A stretch of 64,000 bases of DNA from Marsupella aquatica (lineage: Eukaryota > Marchantiophyta). The stretch lies in the NCBI GenBank assembly GCA_973895155.1, contig OZ316894.1:4712001-4776000 (forward strand), written 5' to 3'. Position numbers and translations under genes: made by a program. Below are positions 35,880 through 48,239 of this stretch, piece after piece. Each line of letters opens with the position of its first letter. Positions within the stretch are counted from its first letter, which is position 1. The notes under the pieces are model-generated. The model searched no databases. It was given only the letters and a program-made list of their open reading frames with translations, and had not been told where the DNA came from.

Positions 35880-36509
35880 ATGGACTCAAGGCCCCGCTCT
35901 TCTGTAGTCATCACACCCCTACCAAAGTGTATACCATTCTTTCTTCTGCAGGGTGACCCTTTGGGTGGACCTCTTTTTGCCATTGCCCATTTTACAGCTT
36001 TACGGGAAGCCATCGTGGCCCACCCCCAGTGTATCTTCCCCTCCCTTTCAGATGACACCCACATCATTGGTCCTCCTGCCGCGATTACTTCTACCCTCGT
36101 AATTCTTTCCACCCATTTGATGGGCCTTGGTTTACGGGTTCATCGTATGAAGAGTCGTGCATGGAGTCTAGCTGGGTTACCCTTTGATCTTGCGCTTCCT
36201 CCTGGGTTCTTACGTCTAGCCGACGATCTTTGGGTCCTTGGCTCCCCAATCGGTACCGCCTCCTTTTGTCCATCTTTCATCGTTGATGTTGTACAAACTG
36301 CCTTAGCCCCTACTCCTATGCTCCCTAAGTTAGTAGATTCTCAACCAATATTTGGGATGTTGTTGAGGTGCATCCACCCTCGTGCATCTTATTTGGCTAG
36401 GACACATCCCCCTACCAAGGATCTTTGTCTCCACCTTCGAGCGTTTGATGTCTCCATTCGTGAGACTTTGGCCTCTCTTTTAGGGTTAGGTACGTTGCTC
36501 TCATCTTAG
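35880..36509 (+). pseudogene. LINE reverse transcriptase palm segment
   Basis: A 209-codon open segment carrying QGDPLGGPLFAIAHFTALREA and FPSLSDDTHIIGPP, the RT motifs B and C. The Asp pair at about 36051-36056 is intact, the residue before it is Ser rather than the usual Ala. Downstream GLGLRV and further palm/thumb sequence is readable. Upstream motif A is in another frame at about 35770-35880 (VDVSNAFNMVSRATIF), so a frameshift separates the two halves. Confidence 0.8.
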
Positions 36510-36750
36510 TGGCTTCATCGACAACTCAATCTTCCTATTTCTCAAGGTGGGTTTGCGCTTACTTCCATTGAGCCCCTTGCACCTTTGACCTTTTTGGGCA
36601 TGTGGGTGACCGCCTTCTCATTGTTGGCCGATCGTTACCTTACTGAGGATCGATTTTTTTTCATCTCTCATGGAGGTAGAGGAGGGTTCCCTCCCATTTC
36701 AGGTTCATTTGCGCATGACGCGGTCATCATTACCAGATCCTGTTTGCGCT

Positions 36751-37037
36751 CTCGGGGGGTTAACTTAGTGTATATTTTGGGGTACCGCGTGCGATCCTAG
36801 CCTAATATAATCACACCTATTTTATAATGGGAATATTCCAAAAATATTCTCTATTTTCAATATTAATGATCTATTTTACTTTATAAAAGGTATATATAAG
36901 AGAATATTTTACAAATATGAGTTTATAATACATTCTTTTGCTTCTTACGCTTTTAAAAAATTTAGCTAATTTCTACGAAAAATACCTATTTTGGATCGCA
37001 CGTGGTTCCTAAGATTTTTAATAGTCAACCCCCCGAG
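36751..37037. mobile_element. hAT-like MITE nested in the LINE (287 bp)
   Basis: The ends are inverted repeats: the left begins ctcggggggttaact and the right, read in reverse complement, begins ctcggggggttgact. A second inverted match, 'cgtgcgatcc', lies 38 to 47 bases from each end, so the imperfect terminal inverted repeat is about 47 bp. The flanks are tttgcgct (36743-36750) and tttgcact (37038-37045), an 8-bp target duplication with one mismatch. The interior is very AT-rich and non-coding. Removing it rejoins LINE sequence. Eight-bp duplications are typical of the hAT superfamily; no transposase is present. Confidence 0.78.
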
Positions 37038-38250
37038 TTTGCACTGCGTTACTTTCATTTCAGGAGTTTTTATCCTTGAACCCCGTTTGTCTTCGGGCTA
37101 ACCTTGTTGGGCGTATGCACACTTTCACACTCTCTAGCATCCTCTCCAAGGCACCTGACATGGACCGAGCTTGGATTCTTTCTTCCGGAGGGAAGGGCAC
37201 AGGAGGATGACTTTAGGCTAATCCAGTCATTCCTCATCTGTGGATGTCTTTAGCAGAGTTCTCGATAGCCATGCGTCTTCGTATGGGGCTGGCCCACTCA
37301 CTTCTTGCAGTTTACCTTCTTGCACTTGTGGGAAGTCTTGTGATGTCACAAGTGTCCATCTTCTTCGGTGCAGTTTGGGGGGTGAAACTATTATTGTTCA
37401 CGACGCTATGAGAAATGCGATTGCTCAGGTTCTCTCTAGCTCTTTGGTATGCGTGCGGTGGGAGGTGGTACTCGAGTTACCTGGTCCTCTATCACAACGG
37501 TTATGGGTGGATCTTACCATGGTCCGTGAGGATCAACATACTTTGACAGATGTAGTGGTGGCAACCCATTGCACCAAGACATCATTGGGACAGCAACAAC
37601 AACGGCAGGGGCAGCAGCAACAACAAAGGAGGCCAAATATGTTGCACGAGCTTCATCTAATAGCTTCCTCCTTCATCTGATAGTTTCATCATCAGTTTGA
37701 CGGGTTTTTTCGACAAGCTGCCCAGGATGTTCATGGCCGAAATGGGTCCCACCGGACCCCCGCTATCTGTTTTGACCATGCACTTTCGCCAATGCATTTT
37801 AGTCACCTTACAGCGTGCTCAAGCTTAGGTCATCTATCGTCAATCTCTTATAGTGGGTGTTAGTGTAACCCCACAGCAGCTAGCTCCCCTAGAGGACATT
37901 CCAATCCCACTTGTTGATTTAGTTTTGATACTTGATGTGGACCATTAGCATTTTGCCACATTTGCTAGGAAAGGTGAGGAACTCAGTCCGTCTGGGTTAA
38001 TTTTAGTTCCTCTTTCTTGGTTTTAAGGGGTTCCCTATGGGTTCGCTTCTTAGTTTTAATTGTTCTTTCTTGGTTTTTAGGGTTCCCTATTGTTCACTTT
38101 TTAGTTTTAGTTTTTTTTTCTTGGTTTTTAGGGTTCAATATTGCTCACTTCTTTTGAGTTTAGTTTTGTCCACTTGGACCCTCCTTTGTTTGTTCTTTTG
38201 TACTCTCTTTGGTCCTTTTCTATAAAAAGTTTGTTTATCTTTCAAATCTA

Positions 38251-40266
38251 AAGAGTGTAATATACAATTTCACTCTTGCTTTCTCAGTCTATTTGTGAAA
38301 TGTCATTTTGGATGGAAGCCTTACCAGCTATTGGATTATGGTAACATATTTCCCGCAAGTATCATTTGTGGCCCTTTTACACATCCTCTCCATCACTCTT
38401 CCAGAAGCTAATACACCCCTTGAAATCGAGTTGTCATGCAGACTTACCAACTCTCCACAGTGTGGAGATTTCATTTAGGCTCGACAACACTTCTGCTCAA
38501 CATCACCTCCTATCGATATTATGGGCAACAAGCTCCCATTGGGTTAGTGGGCTGTAATTACTGAAGGCCGTCCTTGTAGCCAGCCAAGCCAAGGCAAGAT
38601 CCACTCTTCTTTCTTCTGCATTCCTGCTCTCTCAGAAATCTTGAATGATATCCAAAGAAATCACAAGGAACACTGACACAGTTTATCCAACCACTAGTTT
38701 AACCACATTCTATTTTCCTTTTTACTCACTTATCCATAAACTATAAGTAATTCCAACATTACCATAACATGTGCAGCGTTGAGCAAATGCTCAAAGGTAG
38801 AGGCGAGGATTGCGTGGACAGTATTTCAACTCTTATCAGCGACCATAATTTCAGCGTCTCCCGGTGACCAAGGATTTTTCGTGGCCAGATGCCACCAACT
38901 CCAGGAGATCTCTTGTATTAACACAGGAAGTGACAGGTCAACAACTATAGAAACATGCTCGTGTTTGGGTTCCATAACTCAGCGGCTGGGAAAAGCGTTA
39001 ACCCAGTAATACAGTGGCGAGTGTAAAGTACGCTGTAAACCATGCATGGACTCGGAGCCTGTGATTGGACATGCTTTAAATACCTTTTGAAGTAGGCAAG
39101 AGTCAGATGAAAGCAACAAACTGGCAAATCTCAGCAGCAAAATGTCACAAGCTGAAGCAAATCAATGGATGTGAGACGGCTTTCTGGTAGACACAAGGTT
39201 TCAAGCCATCGTAACCGTGTCTCAGTATGACAGGAGGCTGCCAAGCTTTTGACAGTTTTTACATATATTCTGGAACGAAGTAACTATAGAAAGTTGGCAT
39301 GACCATAACTCATGCCAAGTTTCTATATTTGCCTGTATTCAGAGGATTTTCTGATAAATATCCTACTTGCTACACAAAAATTTACACAGCTTGGCTCTCA
39401 AGTCAATGCCGTCCCAATAGCTGCCTCGGACATGATGCCATATGCTCACTTAAACCGACAAAAAGAACCCTGGGATAAATATAAGCACGACGAGAAGTCA
39501 TGTATGCACAACAGAGCTCTTCGGAAATTCACCACGTCATAGGTGGGGTGGAATGAAAAAAGGCTGTTTCTCTGAAAGAAAAAACTAGAGACCTCACTGC
39601 TCACTCGCAGGCAAAAAAATCATAATGTACACTGGGAATGTTTTCACTTAGCTAGCCAGCATAGCGCTCCGGATTGTTGAGGTTTGGTCTTGGTCGATAG
39701 TTCTCCATGGTTTGCTGGGATGGTATCCTCATTTTGTAAAGTTTCAAGCCTGTATCAACAGATCCAAGGGATCAGCCTTTGACATCAAAGGCAGCTTTGA
39801 ATCCAGGTACCAACTTAGGTTGTGACTGCTGTTATCACCTCCAAGCCATTTTGAGTCAGCAGTCCGCACCGAATAGTAAAGACCAGACACCATTTCCTGG
39901 TCACGCCTAAGTTACGGTTGAAGAGACATGAACACAGAAGCGAAAGGAGAAACGCATCACAATGGCAAGTAACCGACAAACTCTCTAGAGTGGTCAGACT
40001 TCTTTCTTGTTGTTCTAGTCTTCTGTAGCATTAATTGCAGTAAGATAGATCTCAAGGATATCAGTTCCTCAACACAAATTCCGAGCAAGGTTCTCTCCAT
40101 TAATAAGGCAGTGGTACACTCGTGGTAAATTCTCTACTGGAAGCAACAAGTGACACTCTTAACAAGTATCAAATGAAACTCAAAACCATCTGCAAGGTTT
40201 TGGACCCAGCTCCTGCACACCGAGCTCCCCAACCAGCGAAGGTGACTGTCTCTACGAGACATTTCT
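38251..40266. other. Intergenic, 3' side of the MCA gene
   Basis: No gene recognised. The left end follows LINE-like T-rich repeats ('tcttggtttttagggttc' occurs twice between 38030 and 38140). The right end presumably contains the MCA 3' untranslated region. Short open frames lack domains. Confidence 0.45.
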
Positions 40267-43200
40267 TTAGAAAGAGCTCGGGTCTAAAAGCACGCCCCCA
40301 ACTCCCCGGGATGCAAAACCCAACTTTTTCCTCATCGTAACTACCCGTTGTGTTCGATTCCGTTCCATACAATTCTCTGGGGTGTGCATTTTTGTTGCTA
40401 GTCCCCATCCTATGGATACAGGTCTAAACTACTACTGCACGTCACCGACTAATTTCATATGACCCTAGTAGAAAGCAACCTAGAAAGCTATCTGAAAACA
40501 AAAGTTTTTTGTACATCCGCAGGACTTCTTGAACTCGATTACCAGAATATGAAACACTCACCCTCTTCTTCACATGCTTGAATCTCCCGCCACTCTTGTA
40601 CAAGGGCACAACAGCAGCAACAAATATGTGCCCAACAGTCATCACAAGTTCCACCCTGCAAGCATCACCAAGATAATGATTACAAACTAAGGCTCTCAAA
40701 ATGAAAGACTGAAGTAGCTTAAAACCACGAATCACGGTTTGCTTGAGCTAAGAGGGAGATTAATACAGGTATGTTGAATCGCTTGCGCAACTTGCGCCTA
40801 TAGCAGCATGTATGGGTGCAGCACCCTAGGTAGAGTGCATGAAAAGCCAAATCATGGCAGGCCATCTCTTGCGCTGGAAAAACCCAAATGCAAAGTCGAT
40901 CAATAGACAATTGATATAAGCTTCGACCAAAGCATTTGAAACCTTACCCCTTAAACAAATGGAACCTCCTGTTTCTACAAAAATGAGTCTAGATGATGTG
41001 CATCCGAGCAATGATATAACCAATGTGATTCAGGAGCAATATTAAATAAACATTCCCAAACAAGAGAAGACTGCTAGTCTAATAAATCTGAGCCTGTGTA
41101 TCCATGCAAGGGAAGTCACCAAGAACCACCTTTAATGCTAAGTACATATGAATGACGGTCTGAGACTTACATACTTCGCCATCAGTAACAACAGCAGCTA
41201 TATTTGTAAAAGTGCCACATGGGTAAAGGAAGGTGGATATGCCTGTACAGTAGTCAATAGAGGAGTATCAGCGATGAGTGGAACCAGACCCGTGGTTGAA
41301 AGTGAGTGGTTGAGACTGGACTTCACAGACAGAGATCTGATCCAAAAGGCGAAAGCTCTTTTTCCTTACATATTAAAGTGGATTGCGATTCCAGGTATCG
41401 TTTATCATGTGAATTGGCGGTAAAGAGCAGCGAGTCCATGGACATGTTTACGTGCAATCAAATCTATTACGATAACTTGAACATAAGCATTCAGCTGCTA
41501 CTAAAATTCATCGAATAAAAACAAACCTCAAGTAGGCGTGTAAAGCTATGCACTAGTTTTTCTTGCAAAAAGTGATGCAGTCAAGAGCAGGGCCTGTGAT
41601 ACCAAGCGGCACTGTATTTTGCAAAGACATAATTATACACCCAAGATAAAATATTGAGGGAAGATCAGGCCTAAGGAACACTTTCTAAAATAAATCTTGA
41701 TGAAGGGAGTAACAATTCTGCAGGGTATTACATAGGAAGGGGTCGATGCAGCAATCATAGAGGCCATTGTGCCACTTTCGCAACTGTACAAGCGCAGTTC
41801 CATTCCCACGGTTATATCCATCATTGCCTATGGGCACTTGTGGTGGAGGTGGATTGTGAACCACCTTTGGCGGAACCTTTGGAGGCTCCTTTGTAGGTGC
41901 TGGTGTATTTGAAGCCAGTCTAAAACTTTCATTTGCTGCAGTTATCGCCGCATTCAGTCTGCATCAAAGAAGGTCATAGATTACGAGTTTAGGTTCTAGA
42001 GCAGAAAAAAAAAATCCACCCAATTTCTCATCCTTTTATCACTACTTGACAAAATTCTGAAACAATTGACAAAGAGATAGTTGAGCAAAGGTTACCCTGG
42101 TAAGTCTATCGAATCCAGGGTAGAGGCCCTTGAGTGAATAGGCAAAGGATGTTTCTCCTGTTCTTCGGGCGGGACATTCACAGTCTTGGTGACTTCGAGA
42201 AGATGTTCGATCACATCACACTGGTCTAAGTCCATCAGCTGTTGCTTTCGTTGAAGCTCAAGTCGCAATTTGTGATTCTCTTCTTGCAGAGCTTTCTCCA
42301 AGCAACATCCGGGGTAGTTCCGGGACAGAGATTTTTGCAAGATCACAGAATCATCTCGAGTCCTGCAATCTTTCAAAAGAGTCGAGTAGATTCTCTTCTC
42401 CTCTTCATCTAAGGTATACTCCCGTCGATCCCTCTCTATAGCTCGCAGTTTTTCCTGGGAAATTCAACTCAAGTTTTCAGGCCAAGCTGTGCGCAATAGA
42501 ATTACCAGAGCTAAACATTAATCATGTGTAGTACTTAGAGAAAGACATACAGCCCGCGTTCGTTGTTCAGTGTAAATTTTCTGAGATTTAATCAAAACTG
42601 TCGTTCAGTCTAAGACGTTTTCGCTACGAGACATCCTCGATGTCAGGTAGTTCCAGATTAACCTCGATGTCAGGTAGTTCCAGATTGAACGACAATCTAT
42701 ATGGTCCAATAGGTATGGAGATTCCTTTTACTCGCAGTGACTTCACAGATCTTCAGCACTCATTTGAACAACATTGTCTTTTTCACGCTAAGCGGCCAAA
42801 GGTAACGTATGAATTGGGTGCGTTCTTCGGCTTTAGTGGAACACAGGACACAACATCTAGAGCCAGACGATTTGAAAAAGGAAGTAGTAGATTTTCTCCA
42901 GAAGGAAAGGAATTCCACACCTATCCTGACCTTATATCCTTTTCACCCACTTAGCAGACAAAAACTTACAACCGACGTGCCCTGTCTCACAACTACCATG
43001 CCTAGTACTCCGACATAAATACTGCGAGGAAGCCAATAGATCAATATTGGCTATCTGGACGAAAGGGTTCAAGAATTGCTGCTCGCTGAAGGTCCTTGTC
43101 TTTGGAAGGGAATTAGATATCGTGGCATCTAAAAGAAATATCACGACTGCTGCTCCACTGTAAACCGGGAAGAGAATCTGATGCTTAATTGAGTCCTTAT

Positions 43201-43810
43201 CTTCTTTAGGCAGTGGGGTGAGGTTGTTGGAGAGTAATAGCTTTACCATAAACTAAGTACCGGTGAATATTGAATCAATCAATCGAGGACCAAAGTAGTC
43301 CGCGTTGGTAAAAAACCTGCAGATCGTGCTGTATGAGGCCTATGTTGGAGCAACGTCTAGTCCGAGGAGCGATGACAAAAGTTCACACGTCGATCAAGAC
43401 TCACTTACCCGGTGATTTTCTACGAGGCTGATGAGAGGAATGAGGCGCAAGTATCTGTCTATCTCCGCTTGGTACTCCTTGAACTGATTCACGATGCTCC
43501 AGCCCATGGCAATCAAGTAAAGGTAGCTTTTATCCCTGCAATTCTCCACCAAAGCGAGCGCTTTCTTGAGGCATTGCTCAAGATGATCTAACGGCTCCCG
43601 GGTGTCTCGATACTCAGGATACTCTTCCACGTCTTGGGGCTTCAGCTGCTCCAAGAGTTTCGCAATCATCTTCAAATGCTGGGCGAATTGGCGGCAGTTC
43701 CGCTTGTGCATCCGGACCCTCTTGGCAGCGCTCACAATGGCTTGGATCAGCTTCAGTGTCAACGACAACTGCACTATGTTTGCGGCATCCCCGATAACAA
43801 TCCATTCCAT
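40267..43810 (-). CDS. MCA1: MCA-type mechanosensitive calcium channel protein, seven exons
   Basis: Minus-strand exons are 43810-43409, 42454-42096, 41958-41732, 41242-41171, 40873-40767, 40655-40562 and 40409-40267, giving 467 residues. MCA (mid1-complementing activity) proteins sit in the plasma membrane and support stretch-linked calcium uptake in plants. Visible features: the conserved N-terminal part (MHKRNCRQFAQHLK, DKSYLYLIAMGW, about 30-120), the block RRDRREYTLDEEE-like 'ERDRREYTLDEEE' at the start of exon 2, a coiled coil (about 205-235), a Pro-rich linker, and a Cys-rich PLAC8-type C-terminus (WHNGLYDCC, FLYPCGTF, CCTHTCCYRRKLRK, CCCCCALVQEWREI). Very short exons 4-6 each carry one Cys-rich piece. 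The last exon, placed by phase and by a TKMHTPENCMER match to the family tail, adds about 30 residues and is the least certain. Whether it is MCA1 or MCA2 cannot be told. Confidence 0.9.
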
Positions 43811-44927
43811 CGCTCCAACGTTAGATACTGAATTGTTAGCTCAAGATTGGGAAGTTTCGGTGGTCACCCGAATCCCGGACCCACGAGAATTCATGAAATA
43901 GTTGCGATAAATAATCATATAAGCTAGGCAATAAGGAAAACCAGAATTTCGTTTATAGCCGGCCCTAAGCATGTCAACCCCCTTCAACAAGTGGACTGCC
44001 GATATCCTGAGCCCTGACTTAGTTTCCAAATCCACGCTGGGTCACGACATTCGCTTCACCGGATTAAATTTTAACGCCTTGCAACAACCCCAAGACGATG
44101 TTCAGCTATGGGCTTCTCCCAAGAGTATCCAATCTTCTGGGCCGGTTCCTTCAGGCTTCTTGGAGAGTTTTGAACTCCATGCATTCCAAAAACTTCCCAT
44201 TATTCATCCTTTGTCAGCACAGGCTCCCTAGGGCCATTCCACTTTGAGAGCACTTCTCAAACAGGAACAACGTTTCCGGAGCAGACCCCCAAGCCTCGAC
44301 TATCATACTCCGTAATGCTGTTCTACAAAATCTCTTCCGGGCTCCGAAACTCAGAAGACCGCCTCCCCTCCAGACCTTGAGCAATGAACGCTCGAGTCTT
44401 TCTCTTTCTCGGGTTTGGAGGCGCGCCAGGGTAATGCTGCTGTAGAGCAGTCGCACTGGCCAAGCGATGAGTGGAGTACTTGTCAGAAACACCCATCTGT
44501 GAGTTCTAAATGCTCTCCTTCAAGTCTACGGACCGGCATTGGACATGTTTTCCCGACTTCCGGACCGTTTCCTCTGTACGTGTAGCACACCAGGGGGGCC
44601 GATTCCAGGCTGCATTGACCTCCTCTGCGATATCCATTGAATGGCTACTATACCTCATCCCGCTCCTACCTCGTCCATCCTCACGGAATGACGGAACTCT
44701 ATTCCGCCCACCCTTGGCCCGCCAGAGCTATGAAGCACGACTTCCAATTGGCATCACCGGCACCCGGCTTTCAATGCACTTGATTGCTTCCCCTCCATTC
44801 CTCTCTTGCATCGATCTCGTTCCTGCGAGCCTGTCAAGCACGGTCCTGACCGTCCCCTCCCTCCCAGTTCACACCAGCTCTATCTCCAAGCGTTATGTCC
44901 CAGCTGTAAACAATTACGAGACCAAAA
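43811..44927. other. Upstream flank of the MCA gene
   Basis: This presumably includes the MCA promoter and leader on the minus strand. Open frames at 44214-44492 (-) and 44510-44932 (+) have no domain I recognise and no codon or splice context that supports them. Confidence 0.4.
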
Positions 44928-45181
44928 GCTGATCATTCTACAACAATGCTCGACTTTCTTCGAAGACAGCAACCACATACGGACACCACCTGGATTCATA
45001 GGGGCGTCCACCAGAAGAATCAATTGCGGTACTGACAGCGAACGCCCAGGCCACGCTGATCATTCTACAACAATGCTCGACTTTCTTCGAAGACAGCAAC
45101 CACATACGGACACCACCTGGATTCATAGGGGCGTCCACCAGAAGAATCAATTGCGGTACTGACAGCGAACGCCCAGGCCAT
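44928..45181. repeat. Nearly perfect 127-bp tandem duplication
   Basis: The segment starting 'gctgatcattctacaacaat' and ending 'gaacgcccaggcca' occurs at 44928-45054 and again at 45055-45181 with no mismatch visible until the last base or two. It does not lie in a gene I can recognise. Confidence 0.92.
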
Positions 45182-46300
45182 TCCACATGCATGATTCTGT
45201 CAGCCGCAATTGCGTACGGATCCGTCACACGTGAGCTCAACAGAATGACCCAATCGGAGAGACCGGCAACTATTCCTTCGTGAATTCAAATGATAATCTA
45301 CATTGCAGTCTAGAAAAGAGGAAAAAATCCACCTGACACGACAGTACTGCTAAAGCACGAACTTCAGTATCGATGGGGAAGAAAATCGAAGACCTCCAAC
45401 AACAATACAGCTCCGTGGCTACTACTCAATTTTGCTCATTAACACAATTTGCTCATAAACACAGCCCAGGCCGCCATCGGTCCGCCCATTGTCCCAAGGC
45501 AAGGCAAGCTACATGTAGCCATCTAACTAACAAAACTCGAGAAATGCAAGCGGGAAATTGTTCCAATCTCTCAACTGCCCACCACCCAACAACAACCAAC
45601 CAACTCTCCAACCCAAGGCAGCAAAAATCCCAGAGCTGCAAGCAGCGGGAAATCGTTCCAATCCTTCACAAGATTCACACCCACCCACCAAACCACCCAC
45701 CCACGCCCCCAACCAGCGAACCAAACAACCACCAACGGAGGAGGCAATTCGCCTCTCCCTTCCCTCTCAATCCCACCTTCAGAAGCTGCACTTGCGGTCC
45801 ATCACTCACCACCATCGACTGCAGTTCCTCGGCTGCTGCGGCACTCCAACTCCACACTCCAATTGCATTGCTCACGTCACCCCAAACATCCAACGGAGGC
45901 AACTCTCCTCTCCTCTCCTCTCCTTTCCTCCATCAAGCTTTCAGAAACACCTCGAGCATCTCAGCACCATTGACTGCAGGCAGTTCACCAGTCCAATTGC
46001 ATTGTTCACCTCCGGATGAGGGCCACGGTGCCCCCCGAGCATGTCGTACCGTAGTACTCCTCTATAATTAATCCGTCACAAATCCCCAGTTCTCGTGAAG
46101 TGCTGCTTTGCACAGCAGCTCCGCATTGCATTTATCTCATGATCAGTCTGCTCGTGTCTCTCTCGTCCTCTGCTTTCCATGACACCACAGTCACCCCTCG
46201 TCGTCGCTTTGACGCTTTCGTCTGTCAGTTCACTCTGTTAGTTGACCGGGACAGCATTCAGTCGACCGCTCTCGTCGTAAAGGTACCGTACGCGCCGCGG
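45182..46300. other. Non-coding segment with pyrimidine-rich tract
   Basis: The plus strand is rich in C and T, with repeated ctcctctcct at about 45900-45930 and ccacccacca stretches near 45680-45740. It resembles the leader tracts of the genes in this window, but no coding gene follows on the plus strand, so a missed transcript start or a distal MCA leader are both possible. Frames here are low-complexity. Confidence 0.35.
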
Positions 46301-46974
46301 TAAAAGTGAAGATGGCATCGAGCGTTGCAATCGCGCCATCGCGGTTACTGTTAGTACTTAGTACAAAACAACATTAGTGTTAGTAACACTGATTTTAAAA
46401 TAAATATTATAATAGTATGTATTTATGTACTCTCATTAGGGGTCTTTTTCAAATTTCCTAACACAAACATACATCATTTGGAGAATGGTGACACACATGA
46501 CAAGAGTACTTGTTATATTTGTGTTATGGGATACTATGTCATAAATAGTAAGTGTAAAAAAATTAAAATATAGAAACAAAATGTTATATATTTTTCATTG
46601 TAACCATATTAATTATTTTTTGAATTTTTAAATTATTTATCATGTACTTAGTTAGATAATTAACTCTAAAATATCTTAAATATAGATTTCACTTCATCAC
46701 ATATACATTATTTGGATGAACATGGGGTTCAGAGATTAATTTCAAAAAAAGTCCACCAAAGGAGGTTAAAAGGAAATGAATATGATCTCAAAAGAAGTGA
46801 ACAAAGGAAACCCCCAAAACAGAAAGGACAACAAAATTAAAGGCAAAAGAGCTACTACAGTAGTGTCATAGTGTGAGTAGCTAACGCGCTACATGTGGGC
46901 AAGCTAAAATTTTGGTGAATTTGATTTTAATTAGAAGAACTTGGTATTCATAAATTCAAATATATATTTTTAGT
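46301..46974. other. AT-rich intergenic segment
   Basis: No gene. Composition changes abruptly at about 46330 from balanced to AT-rich, marking the start of a repeat-rich block that continues to about 55500. Confidence 0.45.
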
Positions 46975-47300
46975 TTTGGGTAAATGCTAGCGGAGTATAT
47001 GAGCTATACTTCCAAAGTGACAGTGAATTTTTGGTCATGTCTGTTCAGTTTTTCATCATATACTGTGGAGAGGTGAATTGCACTAGTTTAATTTTGATTG
47101 TGTTAACATGAAATATTTGGGCTTGTGTTTTTCATGTCTCCTCCTTCTCTAATTCCTTGTAGATGCAAATCTAAAAATATTTCTATAACTCATAATCATC
47201 AAGGTATTCCCAAACTCATGGACCACCAAATTGTGGTCCACTGGAGCAATGTGTCCAACATGGTGGTCCATCCTGGCTTCAGGTTCCATGAATGTTACTC
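46975..47300 (+). repeat. Dispersed repeat, copy A
   Basis: This segment aligns over about 300 bp, with gaps, to 50655-50980 in the same orientation. Shared strings include 'gtctcctccttct', 'actcataat', 'gaaagtgacag'-like, and 'tccaacatggtggt'. No protein is encoded; it is probably a non-autonomous mobile element. Confidence 0.7.
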
Positions 47301-47569
47301 ATTTTTGTCTATGTTTCAAAATAATTTGTGAATCTACTTTTGTTTAAAGTGCTACAGGTGTCAAAAAAGGGTGATCTTTGAACCCAAAGTAACACTAATG
47401 TTTGTTGATTTTCAAAATATTTTTCCAACTATTTTTCCCATTCTCGAGTCCAATGTAAGCAGACCTAGTGTTAGACCAGAACTAGCGCCACTAACACTAC
47501 TTCATGAGTGGAGCCCGGAAATTCTTTCACCAGAATTAGTGGACTAACATGGATCAGGGTGAACAGTGT

Positions 47570-48195
47570 AACAATAATTTTACTAAGTTACCTCCAAAGT
47601 TGCAAAACCTTCTTAACTTTCCCCAGAAACTAACTTGACTAGGAAAGCTGCCCCTTGGATTAATCTTAGCTGTACACTCCAGCTATTTGAGTTAGTTATG
47701 GCCGTCAGATCACTTACAAGGAGGAAGTCTAGGAATTAATTTTGTACACTGAAATTAAATTTGGGGTGACACAGTAAAAACTTCCCTGTTTCTTACTAAG
47801 TTACCACAAAATTGCACAACCTCAAGTTGCCCATAAAATGAATTCAATTAGTAAGCTGTGCTAGGATTAGGCATACATTCCAACTATCTGAGTTATTTAT
47901 GGCACTCTGATTCCTTACAAGGGGCAATGTCGTAGTTAAAACTACTTTAAGCCGTGCAACTTAGTAAATTTGTTCAATTTTGGGGGTGATGTAGTGGAAA
48001 ATTAAGGATGCTTCTAAAACTAATTTAATTGGAAAGCTGCCCCATGGATTAAACTTAGTTGTACATTGAACCTATTTGAGTATTTGTGGTAGTCCTATTC
48101 CTTACAAGGGGGGAATATAGTAATTACATTAATTTAGTCGGAAAGTTACTAATTCTATTCCATTTTGGGGGTGACATAGTAAAACATGGTAAAAT
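47570..48195 (+). repeat. Tandem array, three copies of ~190-215 bp
   Basis: Three units share 'actaagttacc', 'gaaagctgcccc.tggatta', 'cttagttgtacat' with 'ctatttgagtt', 'ccttacaagggg' and 'tttgggg.tgacatagtaaaa'. The anchor 'ttacaagg' lies at about 47714, 47915 and 48098. The copies have diverged well beyond the recent duplications elsewhere in the window. Confidence 0.75.
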
Positions 48196-48239
48196 CTATA
48201 AATGGAAGTTTCAGCCATCATCCAGGCATCATGCATGAA

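Larger units (their letters stand above)
33840..38250 (+). mobile_element. Degenerate LINE with RT and probable restriction-like endonuclease
   Basis: Plus-strand pieces run in the order of a non-LTR element without an APE domain. A Pro-rich N-terminal part lies at about 34215-34760. A conserved segment is at 34800-35250 (ALRPLVRSYLLQL, then HRFLQGDW). RT fingers are at 35290-35780 (DPQFGFLMFFSFC, ASSGVWSIAIGEVF), RT palm at about 35770-36180 with QGDPLGGPLFAIAHF and the catalytic SDDTHIIGPP near 36048. The C-terminal part at 37240-37680 has Cys-x-Cys, VHLLRC and GGETIIVHDAMRN, then a Glu and 'VDLTMV' and 'TDVVVATH', which resembles a zinc-binding motif plus a PD-(D/E)XK nuclease. Stops and frameshifts are frequent. 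5' monomers lie just upstream. A MITE-like insertion splits the RT and tail. Confidence 0.75.

Noticed and set aside
45373-46071. Plus-strand frame of 232 codons
   Set aside because: Pro/Thr/Ser-rich low complexity from CT- and CA-rich DNA, with no domain and no conserved block.
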